Source of the DNA: Geobacter sp. UBA4074 | Lineage (GTDB): Bacteria > Desulfobacterota > Desulfuromonadia > Geobacterales > Pseudopelobacteraceae | Assembly (NCBI GenBank): GCA_002383415.1 | Contig: DFYU01000090.1 | Span: forward strand, 1 to 7,979 | Reading direction: 5' to 3' | Length of the DNA: 7,979 bases | In this document: piece after piece, positions 1-5,622 of the stretch | Position numbering within the stretch: position 1 is the first letter of the stretch | How the letters are laid out: every line of letters starts with the position of its first letter | Translations under genes and position numbers: made by a program | The notes under the pieces: model-generated | The model's database searches: none | What the model was told of the DNA's origin: nothing | The model's input: the letters and a program-made list of their open reading frames with translations, nothing else

Positions 1-279
1 GGCGCACGGAGCAAGCTGTTCCGCAGCGCAACCGAGGCAGTTGACCGGGCGCTTAACTACGCCTTCCGTGACCGTCGCGTCAAGAAGCGGGACTTTCGTT
101 CCCTCTGGATCATGCGGATCAACGCGGCTTCTCGCCTGAACGGACTGCCCTACAGCAAGTTCATCTTCGGTCTCAAAAAGGCTGATATCCAGATCGACCG
201 CAAGGTGCTGGCCGATATCGCTATCTCCGATCCGAAGGGCTTCGCCGAGATTTCGGCCCTGGCCAAGGCTCAGCTGTAG
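1..279 (+). CDS. rplT: 50S ribosomal protein L20, C-terminal part (5' end outside window)
   Basis: This is the C-terminal 92 residues of large-subunit ribosomal protein L20, read in frame from base 1 to the TAG at 277-279. L20 binds 23S rRNA early in 50S assembly. The translation has the basic stretch RDRRVKKRDFRSLWIMRINA, followed by SRLNGLPYSKFIFGLKKA and the conserved tail region IDRKVLADIAISDPKGF, which identify the family without ambiguity. L20 is usually about 115-120 residues, so roughly 25 N-terminal residues lie upstream of the window. In many bacteria the preceding genes are infC and rpmI, and L20 autoregulates that operon; neither can be checked here. A strong hairpin terminator follows the stop codon and separates it from pheS. 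Identification is very secure; only the start is missing. Confidence 0.97.
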   Translation, partial: GARSKLFRSATEAVDRALNYAFRDRRVKKRDFRSLWIMRINAASRLNGLPYSKFIFGLKKADIQIDRKVLADIAISDPKGFAEISALAKAQL

Positions 280-297
280 GTCTGGCTGATCCACAGA

Positions 298-334
298 AAA
301 AAGGAATGGGGGCTTAGTGCTCTCATTCCTTTTT
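298..334 (+). terminator. Intrinsic terminator between rplT and pheS
   Basis: A perfect 11-bp stem pairs AAAAAGGAATG (298-308) with CATTCCTTTTT (324-334). It continues inward through G-U and G-C pairs (309-313 with 319-323) around a 5-nt loop, TTAGT. The 3' arm ends in a T run, as expected for a Rho-independent terminator. The matching A run on the 5' side means it could also work on the opposite strand. It lies 18 nt after the rplT stop and 32 nt before the pheS start. It either ends the ribosomal-protein transcript or acts as a partial terminator that limits readthrough into pheST. No competing antiterminator hairpin was seen. Confidence 0.85.
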
Positions 335-366
335 CAGTTTAACCCCTACAGACAAAGGACTTTGGT

Positions 367-1383
367 ATGCGGGAACAGCTTGAACAGATGCGGCAGCAGG
401 CCATGGCGGCCATTACTGCGGCCACCAGTGAGGAAGCGCTGAACGAGATCCGGGTCAAGTATCTGGGGCGCAAGGGGGAGTTGACCGGCCTGATGAAGGG
501 GCTGGGAGCACTGCCGCCTGAAGAGCGCCCCAAGGTGGGCCAACTGGTCAACGTGGTCAAGGATGAACTGGAAGGGGCGGTTGAGCAGGCCATGAGTGCA
601 GCCCGTGAGGCGGCCACCGCGCAGCGACTGGCCACAGAGCGGATCGATGTGACCCTGCCGGGCCGACGTCACCGTCTGGGCAGCAAGCATCCGGTGACCC
701 TGGTGGTGGAAGAGGTCAGCGAGATCTTTGCCGGTCTCGGTTTTGCCGTGGCCGAAGGGCCGGAGATCGAGCACGACTGGTACAACTTCGAGGCGCTCAA
801 CTTTCCGCCGGAACACCCGGCCCGTGATATGCAGGACACCTTCTTTGTGGAGAACGAGTTGCTGCTGCGAACCCATACCTCGCCGGTGCAGATCCGTACC
901 ATGCTCAAGCAGAAACCGCCGGTGCGGATCATTGCCCCCGGTACGGTCTATCGCTGCGACTCCGATGCCACCCACTCACCGATGTTTCACCAGATCGAGG
1001 GCCTGATGGTGGACAGCAAGGTCTCCTTTGCCGACCTGAAGGGGATCCTGACCGTCTTCACCAACCAGCTGTTCGGCCAGAAGACCGGTGTGCGGCTGCG
1101 TCCAAGCTTTTTCCCCTTCACCGAGCCGTCGGCCGAGGTGGATATCGCCTGCGTGATCTGCGGCGGCTCTGGTTGCCGGGTCTGCAAACAGACCGGTTGG
1201 CTGGAGATCCTGGGGGCCGGCATGGTGGACCCCGAGGTGTTCCGTCACGTGGGCTATGATCCTGAGTCCATCTCCGGCTTTGCCTTCGGCATGGGGATTG
1301 AGCGGATCGCAATGCTGAAATACGGCATCAGCGATATGCGGCTGCTGTTTGAAAACGATGTCAGATTTTTACGTCAGTTCTGA
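367..1383 (+). CDS. pheS: Phenylalanyl-tRNA synthetase alpha subunit
   Basis: Catalytic subunit of the cytoplasmic alpha2-beta2 class II synthetase that activates phenylalanine with ATP and charges tRNA-Phe. The 338-residue product has the normal family length. Residues 1 to about 90 form the charged, helical N-terminal arm expected to be a coiled coil. The catalytic core follows, with class II motif 2 around R196 to E211 (YRCDSDATHSPMFHQIEG) and motif 3 at about 304-317 (GFAFGMGIERIAML, with R313). Alanine 306 within GFAFG matches the known phenylalanine-pocket position. Four cysteines, C262, C265, C270 and C273 (CVICGGSGCRVC), form a metal-knuckle-like loop just before the LEILGAGMVDP strand; this occurs in a subset of bacterial PheS but not in E. 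coli. The ATG at 367 has AAAGGA at 354-359, 7 nt upstream. pheT follows 14 bp downstream, so the subunits are surely co-transcribed. Confidence 0.98.
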   Translation: MREQLEQMRQQAMAAITAATSEEALNEIRVKYLGRKGELTGLMKGLGALPPEERPKVGQLVNVVKDELEGAVEQAMSAAREAATAQRLATERIDVTLPGRRHRLGSKHPVTLVVEEVSEIFAGLGFAVAEGPEIEHDWYNFEALNFPPEHPARDMQDTFFVENELLLRTHTSPVQIRTMLKQKPPVRIIAPGTVYRCDSDATHSPMFHQIEGLMVDSKVSFADLKGILTVFTNQLFGQKTGVRLRPSFFPFTEPSAEVDIACVICGGSGCRVCKQTGWLEILGAGMVDPEVFRHVGYDPESISGFAFGMGIERIAMLKYGISDMRLLFENDVRFLRQF

Positions 1384-1397
1384 GGCGCGGTGAATCT

Positions 1398-3803
1398 ATG
1401 AAAGTTACCTATAACTGGCTGAAAGAGTTTGTTGATTTTGATCTGTCTCCCACGGCGTTGGCTGATCTGCTGACCATGCTGGGCCTCGAGGTGGAGGGGA
1501 TCGAGCAGGTTGGTGGCGGGCTGGACCAGGTGGTGGTGGCGCGGGTGGTGGAAAAGAACCAGCACCCCAATGCCGACAAGCTGTCACTCTGCAAGGTGGA
1601 CAACGGCACAGAGATCCTGGATGTGGTCTGCGGCGCCCAGAACTTCAAACAGGGCGATACCGTGGCCCTGGCCCAGATCGGCGCGGTGCTGCCGGGTGAC
1701 TTCAAGATCAAACGTTCCAAGATCCGTGGTGAAGAGTCCTGTGGCATGCTCTGTTCCGAGAAGGAGCTGCATCTGGCCGACGAGAGCGCCGGTATTATGC
1801 TGCTGTCGCCTGATCTGACACTCGGCGTGCCGCTGTTTGATGCCCTGGGGCTGAAGGACACGATCTTCGAGATCGGTTTGACCCCCAACCGGGCCGATTG
1901 TTTGAGTGTAATCGGCATCGCCCGCGAGATCGCGGCCAAGCTGGGCACGACCCTTAAGCACCAGGCGATGGCGGTGCCTGAAGGCAGTCAACCGGCAAGC
2001 CAGCATATCGGCGTCACTATTCAGGACCCTGTCGGCTGCCCGCGCTACGCGGCCCGCTACATCAGCGGCTGCACCATCGCGCCGTCGCCGGCCTGGCTGG
2101 TCAACCGGCTGCAGGCAGTGGGGGTTCGTTCGATTAACAACGTGGTGGATATCACTAACCTGGTGATGATGGAACTGGGACACCCGCTGCACGCCTTTGA
2201 TTACCGTCAGGTGGCCGGCGGCCAGATTGTGGTGCGTAAGGCTGGGGAGGGGGAGCGCTTCACCACCCTTGACGGTCAGGAGCGTATCTTGACTGCCAGC
2301 GATGTGGTGATCTGCGATAAAGAGCGGGCTGTGGCCCTGGCCGGTATCATGGGCGGGCTCAATTCCGAGATCAAGGACGATACCCGCGACATCCTGCTGG
2401 AGAGTGCCTTCTTCGATCCTCCCACCATCCGTCGCACCGGCAAGCGGCTGGGGCTGCACACCGAGTCATCCCATCGCTTCGAGCGTGGTGCCGACATCGG
2501 CATGGTGCCACTGGCCCTCGACCGGGCTGCCACCCTGATGGCCGAACTGGCCGGCGGTACCGTTGCAGCAGGGCGGGTGGACGCCTATCCGTCTCCCAAA
2601 CAGCCGGTCAGTATCTGTTTCCGTCCCCAACGTTGCAACGACATGATCGGTATCCAACTGACCAGCGAACGGATGGCGGAGCTGTTCCGCAATCTGGCCT
2701 TCACGGTGGCGACAAACACTGATGGCAGCCTACAGGTTGGAATCCCTTCCTGGCGGATTGATATCGAACGTGAGATTGATCTGATAGAAGAGATCTGCCG
2801 TCTGAACGGTTTTGATCAGGTGCCGGCCAGCATGCCGGTGGCGGCGGTGATCTCTGATCGTCCCAGCCGTCACCAGCAGCTGCAGCGGCTGGTTCGTGAC
2901 CATTTTGTGGCCGAGGGGATGAACGAGATCGTCACCTTCAGCTTCATCGGTCCGGATGGCGCCGACAAGCTGGGACTGAGTGGCGACGACCCCCGACGCA
3001 GCGGCATCAGGCTCTGCAATCCACTGGCCGAGGAACAGTCGGTGATGCGTACCACTCTGCTGCCCGGTTTGCTGGAGACCGCCTCGCGCAACATGAGCTT
3101 CCGTTCGCTAGACCTGCGTCTGTTTGAGATGCGCCGCATCTACATGCCCACGGCCGATGCAGAACTGCCCCATGAGCCGATCTGGGCTACCGGACTGATC
3201 AGTGGCGACCGTTTTGCGGAAAGTTGGTGTCAGCAACAGGCTGAGGCTGACTTCTTTGATGCCAAGGCGGTGCTGGAGAACCTGTTTGAAAAGCTGCAGC
3301 TGGATGGCATCCGCTGGTCAGCCGAGCAGCCGGAGCCCTATTACCATCCAGGCAAGGCCTGCCGCATCCTGTGCGGGACCACGCTGATCGGTACGCTGGG
3401 AGAGCTGCATCCGGCAGTGCAGGGCCGGTACGAACTTGAGCGCCCAGCCTACTGCTTTGAGCTTGATTTCGAAGCCCTGGTGCGGCTGTCCGGTAAGCGG
3501 CGGGCCATCGTACCGCCGTCCCGCTATCCCGACAGTGTGCGTGATCTGGCCCTGCTGGCGCCGCTGGAACTGGCTGCAGAGCAGCTGCTGTCCTGTGTCA
3601 GTGGACTGCGACTCAAGGAGCTTGAGGACGTAAATGTCTTTGACCTGTATCAGGGTCAGGCTATCCCGTCCGGCCAGAAGAGCATCGCCCTGCGCTTGCG
3701 CTACCGCTCGCCGGAACGCACCCTGACGGACGATGAGGTGTCGGCGTTGCACCAGAAGGTGGTGGATACCCTGGCGAAAAAATTGGGCGTGGCACTGCGA
3801 TAA
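1398..3803 (+). CDS. pheT: Phenylalanyl-tRNA synthetase beta subunit
   Basis: Beta subunit of phenylalanyl-tRNA synthetase; it binds tRNA-Phe and edits mischarged Tyr-tRNA-Phe. The 801-residue length is typical of the long bacterial form. Domains in order are: N-terminal segment KVTYNWLKEFVDF; an EMAP/OB-fold tRNA-binding domain at about 44-155 with HPNADKL at 56-62; the B3/B4 editing domain at about 210-400 with HPLHAFDY from H262, GIMGG at 316-320, and HTESSHRFERGAD from H354; the B5 domain at about 405-475; the catalytic-like core ending near 690; and a C-terminal FDX-ACB anticodon-binding domain from about residue 706 (PPSRYPDSVRDLALL) to the end. The start ATG 1398 has only a weak Shine-Dalgarno sequence (GAGG at 1382-1385, overlapping the pheS stop), which fits translational coupling to pheS. 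No frameshift or missing domain was seen. Confidence 0.98.
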   Translation: MKVTYNWLKEFVDFDLSPTALADLLTMLGLEVEGIEQVGGGLDQVVVARVVEKNQHPNADKLSLCKVDNGTEILDVVCGAQNFKQGDTVALAQIGAVLPGDFKIKRSKIRGEESCGMLCSEKELHLADESAGIMLLSPDLTLGVPLFDALGLKDTIFEIGLTPNRADCLSVIGIAREIAAKLGTTLKHQAMAVPEGSQPASQHIGVTIQDPVGCPRYAARYISGCTIAPSPAWLVNRLQAVGVRSINNVVDITNLVMMELGHPLHAFDYRQVAGGQIVVRKAGEGERFTTLDGQERILTASDVVICDKERAVALAGIMGGLNSEIKDDTRDILLESAFFDPPTIRRTGKRLGLHTESSHRFERGADIGMVPLALDRAATLMAELAGGTVAAGRVDAYPSPKQPVSICFRPQRCNDMIGIQLTSERMAELFRNLAFTVATNTDGSLQVGIPSWRIDIEREIDLIEEICRLNGFDQVPASMPVAAVISDRPSRHQQLQRLVRDHFVAEGMNEIVTFSFIGPDGADKLGLSGDDPRRSGIRLCNPLAEEQSVMRTTLLPGLLETASRNMSFRSLDLRLFEMRRIYMPTADAELPHEPIWATGLISGDRFAESWCQQQAEADFFDAKAVLENLFEKLQLDGIRWSAEQPEPYYHPGKACRILCGTTLIGTLGELHPAVQGRYELERPAYCFELDFEALVRLSGKRRAIVPPSRYPDSVRDLALLAPLELAAEQLLSCVSGLRLKELEDVNVFDLYQGQAIPSGQKSIALRLRYRSPERTLTDDEVSALHQKVVDTLAKKLGVALR

Positions 3804-3807
3804 ACTG

Positions 3808-3836
3808 TTGCGGTTGGGTAAACCACGTGTTATAAA
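3808..3836 (+). promoter_or_regulatory. Candidate sigma-70 promoter for ihfA
   Basis: TTGCGG (3808-3813) and TATAAA (3831-3836) are separated by exactly 17 nt, which is a plausible -35/-10 pair. It begins 5 nt after the pheT stop and would start transcription near 3843, giving a leader of about 63 nt before the ihfA ATG. E. coli ihfA (himA) also has a promoter of its own as well as readthrough from pheST, so an internal promoter here is reasonable. No good IHF-site match (WATCAAN4TTR) was seen next to it, so autoregulation is not supported by sequence. The call rests on hexamer match alone. Confidence 0.5.
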
Positions 3837-3841
3837 GCGTT

Positions 3842-3865
3842 TCTCCTGCTCACAGGGGATTTTTT
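3842..3865 (+). terminator. Terminator-like hairpin between pheT and ihfA
   Basis: TCTCCTG (3842-3848) pairs with CAGGGGA (3853-3859) as a 7-bp stem with one G-U pair and the 4-nt loop CTCA. Six T residues (3860-3865) follow directly. This is the layout of a modest intrinsic terminator and would attenuate readthrough from pheT into ihfA. It starts at about the predicted start site of the candidate ihfA promoter, so it would lie at the extreme 5' end of that transcript. The stem is short, so termination may be partial or absent. Confidence 0.45.
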
Positions 3866-3905
3866 AGTCTGCATGTACGCGTGCTATTTGAGGTGGGGTT
3901 AAGCT

Positions 3906-4187
3906 ATGACGAAAGCTGATATTGTTGAACGGATTCATCAGAAGATCGGTCTCTCCAAGAAAGAGTCTGCCGAGATGGTGGAGATGGTCTTCGGTATCAT
4001 GAAAACCACCCTGGAAGACGGAGACAAGATCAAAATTGCCGGTTTCGGTAATTTTGTGGTCAAGCAAAAGGCCGATCGTCGTGGACGCAACCCGCAGACC
4101 GGTGAGGCGATTACCATCAGTGCCCGTCGCATTCTGACCTTCAAGCCCAGTCAGGTGCTGAAGAGCGCCATCAACAACGAGGAGTAG
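3906..4187 (+). CDS. ihfA: Integration host factor alpha subunit
   Basis: A 93-residue DNA-bending protein of the HU/IHF superfamily. IHF is a heterodimer of alpha and beta subunits that bends DNA sharply at specific sites to shape the nucleoid and assist transcription, recombination and replication. The sequence starts MTKADIVERIHQKIGLSKKES and has the core strand GDKIKIAGFGNF (about 39-50). The DNA-binding beta-arm is GRNPQTGEAITISARR (60-75), in which P63 is the proline that intercalates into the minor groove. It ends with TFKPSQVLK. Its position directly after pheT is the classic location of ihfA (himA) and favours IHF-alpha over HU. ATG 3906 is preceded by GAGGTG at 3890-3895 with a 10-nt gap. 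The beta subunit is not in the window. Confidence 0.93.
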   Translation: MTKADIVERIHQKIGLSKKESAEMVEMVFGIMKTTLEDGDKIKIAGFGNFVVKQKADRRGRNPQTGEAITISARRILTFKPSQVLKSAINNEE

Positions 4188-4211
4188 CCGCGGAGGGTTA
4201 CGGGGCCGGTC

Positions 4212-4562
4212 ATGCAACCCTCTTTCCCGGATAAGACCTACTATAAGATCGGCGAGGTAGCCAAGCTGGCCGATCTGAAAAGTTCAGTACTGCGGTTTTG
4301 GGAGACTGAATTTACCTTTCTGCGCCCAGAGAAGAGTTCCAGCGGTCAACGTTTGTACACCAAGCAGGATATCGAGACGATACAGCAGATCAAGCATTTG
4401 CTGTATCAAGAAAAATATACCATCGAAGGGGTTCGCAAACGGCTTAAGCCCCAGCGATCCCGGTGCCCGGAACCCCAGCCAGCCGGGCAGGAGCAGCAGG
4501 ATTTACGCTCCATTCTGTCGCAGGTGCGACAGGAGCTTGTTTCCCTTCGAGCAGCATTGTAG
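4212..4562 (+). CDS. Small MerR-family transcriptional regulator
   Basis: A 116-residue protein with an N-terminal MerR winged helix-turn-helix at about residues 10-78. It begins TYYKIGEVAKLADLKSSVLR, followed by FWETEF and the wing signature SGQRLYTKQDIE (44-55), then IQQIKHLLYQEKYTIEGVRKRL. The remaining residues are polar and Gln-rich, with a short helix (LRSILSQVRQELVSL). There is no long dimerisation coil plus effector domain and no metal-site cysteines as in MerR or CueR; the lone C86 is not part of such a motif. The ligand is therefore unknown. It starts 24 bp after ihfA and probably shares its transcript. GGAGGG at 4192-4197 lies 14 nt from the ATG, longer than ideal, but no better in-frame start was found. 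The tRNA-Pro gene begins 3 nt after its stop. Family is certain; the regulated genes cannot be named. Confidence 0.9.
   Translation: MQPSFPDKTYYKIGEVAKLADLKSSVLRFWETEFTFLRPEKSSSGQRLYTKQDIETIQQIKHLLYQEKYTIEGVRKRLKPQRSRCPEPQPAGQEQQDLRSILSQVRQELVSLRAAL
4515..4532. repeat. 18-bp inverted repeat at the 3' end of merR
   Basis: CTGTCGCA (4515-4522) and TGCGACAG (4525-4532) are perfect reverse complements separated by GG. It lies inside the merR reading frame, 33 nt before the tRNA-Pro gene. As RNA it would fold as a 7-bp stem with a 4-nt AGGT loop. As DNA it resembles a dyad operator for a dimeric regulator. Neither role is shown, and coding constraint plus chance could also produce it. Confidence 0.45.
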
Positions 4563-4565
4563 TTT

Positions 4566-4642
<77 letters not shown>

Positions 4643-4671
4643 AAATAGTCTGGTTATACGCCAGGCAGGCT

Positions 4672-4699
4672 AAAAGCCCCGGAGTTTCCGGGGCTTTTT
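4672..4699 (+). terminator. Strong intrinsic terminator after tRNA-Pro
   Basis: A perfect 12-bp stem pairs AAAAGCCCCGGA (4672-4683) with TCCGGGGCTTTT (4687-4698) around a 3-nt loop (GTT). It has a GC-rich core, and its 3' arm ends in a run of five T residues (4695-4699). It lies 29 nt past the tRNA CCA end and closes the upstream transcription unit before the DUF177-rpmF-plsX-fab operon. The A run on its 5' side means it may act in both directions. Confidence 0.92.
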
Positions 4700-4779
4700 C
4701 GTTGTACAGTTGTTTGCTTTATTGCAGTCGTTACAGCCGGTCCGCTGCCGGCAGATCAGCCTGTGTTTTGTATTATTCC

Positions 4780-4807
4780 TTGACAAACCGACCAGTTTCA
4801 CTATATT
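4780..4807 (+). promoter_or_regulatory. Sigma-70 promoter of the DUF177-rpmF-plsX-fabHD operon
   Basis: A perfect -35 hexamer TTGACA (4780-4785) and a -10 hexamer TATATT (4802-4807) are 16 nt apart. The expected start site near 4814 would give a leader of about 29 nt before the ATG at 4843. It lies between the terminator that ends the tRNA transcript and the first gene of the lipid operon, which is where a promoter is needed. The rest of 4700-4780 shows only a small GCCGG/CCGGC hairpin (4736-4752) and nothing else identifiable. Confidence 0.85.
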
Positions 4808-4842
4808 ACATCGTTTCTTAACCCGTGTGTTCAAGGCGTGCC

Positions 4843-5382
4843 ATGAAGGTCAGGCTAGACCATATCCGTGATGTTACCAGAGAGCTGTCGTTCTCAGAGC
4901 CGGTTGAGTCTTTTTCGGTGCTGGTGGCTATGGTGACATCGGGTGAATGCGTCTTTGACGGACCGGTACAGGCTACGCTGAGCGCAGGTCGTGAGATGGA
5001 TCACTATCGGGTTGAAGGCACGGTGTCGGTTCCGTTGCGTCAGACCTGTTCCCGCTGCCTGGTCAGCTTTGATCAGCAGCTCAGTTCCCGTTTTACCATC
5101 TTCTTCCGTGAAGGAACCCCTCAGGAGGGGGATGAGGATGAGGTCGAGCTGGCAGAGCAGGATCTGGTTTCAGCCGTTTTCAGCGGTGAAGAGATTGATC
5201 TGTTGCCGGAAATCGGTGAGCAGGTGGCCCTGGCTGTACCGCTCAAGCCTTTGTGCAGCGAACAGTGCAAAGGGCTCTGCCCGGTTTGCGGTGCCGATCT
5301 GAATACAACCGAGTGCGACTGCTCGCGAGAACCGGTTAATCTTAAATTTGCAGCCTTAAAGGACTTCAAGGTCCAACGTTAA
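4843..5382 (+). CDS. DUF177 / YceD-family protein, Cys-rich, upstream of rpmF
   Basis: A 179-residue protein of the DUF177 (YceD) family, which in bacteria is encoded directly before rpmF. In E. coli and plants the family is linked to 23S rRNA accumulation, so a role in large-subunit biogenesis is likely but not proven here. A mixed alpha/beta N-terminal half is followed by CSRC (C69, C72), an acidic linker (GDEDEVELAEQD, 96-107) and a Cys cluster with C138, C142, C146, C149, C158 and C160 (LCSEQCKGLCPVCGADLN, then CDC). This suggests bound zinc. I chose ATG 4843 because AAGG (4833-4836) is 6 nt upstream. An in-frame GTG at 4825 would lie only about 11 nt from the predicted transcription start and has no ribosome site. 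It is the first gene of the operon; rpmF follows after 33 nt. Confidence 0.88.
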   Translation: MKVRLDHIRDVTRELSFSEPVESFSVLVAMVTSGECVFDGPVQATLSAGREMDHYRVEGTVSVPLRQTCSRCLVSFDQQLSSRFTIFFREGTPQEGDEDEVELAEQDLVSAVFSGEEIDLLPEIGEQVALAVPLKPLCSEQCKGLCPVCGADLNTTECDCSREPVNLKFAALKDFKVQR

Positions 5383-5415
5383 ACCTGGCCGTTTGGCCAT
5401 AAAGGAGAATCCGCC

Positions 5416-5601
5416 ATGGCAGTACCCAAGAAGAAGACCTCTAAATCCCGCAAGAATATGCGGCGCGCCCATGATTTTCTGACACCTCCCTCGCTGTCGG
5501 TATGTCCCCAGTGCAAGGCCGCCAAGATGCCGCACCGCGTTTGCCCCTCCTGCGGTACGTACAAGGGTAAAGAAGTAGCTGGCGCTGCTAAAAAAGCCTA
5601 A
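5416..5601 (+). CDS. rpmF: 50S ribosomal protein L32 (zinc-binding form)
   Basis: A 61-residue basic protein of the large ribosomal subunit, of normal length for L32. It begins MAVPKKKTSKSRKNMRRAHD, the hallmark L32 N-terminus. It carries two CxxC pairs, CPQC (C30, C33) and CPSC (C43, C46), that form the zinc ribbon of the C+ type of L32; E. coli L32 lacks this set. The tail YKGKEV is typical. The start is secure, with AAGGAG (5402-5407) 8 nt before the ATG. A small TGGCC-GTTT-GGCCA hairpin (5386-5399) lies just before that ribosome site. The gene is third-position consistent with its neighbours and sits between DUF177 and plsX as in many proteobacteria. Its stop codon is in the same reading frame as plsX. 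Confidence 0.97.
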   Translation: MAVPKKKTSKSRKNMRRAHDFLTPPSLSVCPQCKAAKMPHRVCPSCGTYKGKEVAGAAKKA

Positions 5602-5622
5602 CCGCAGCCCTTGTCGACACCG

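Noticed and set aside
317..366. GTG-started frame reading V-L-S-F-L-F-Q-F, a possible Phe leader peptide for pheST
   Set aside because: The Phe codons (326, 332, 338) fall on the 3' arm of the terminator and beyond, not ahead of a competing stem. There is no ribosome site, and the frame runs on deep into pheS.
280..366. T-box leader controlling pheST
   Set aside because: The gap is too short and lacks the conserved AGGGUGGNACCGCG antiterminator element.
1584..2459. Long minus-strand frame (291 codons) opposite pheT
   Set aside because: It is fully antisense to a well-conserved coding region, and its His/Gln/Gly-rich composition is typical of the complement of GC-rich codons. No ribosome site or domain was seen.
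4736..4752. GCCGG/CCGGC hairpin upstream of the lipid-operon promoter
   Set aside because: Only 5 bp with a 7-nt loop and no T run, so it cannot be distinguished from chance in GC-rich DNA.
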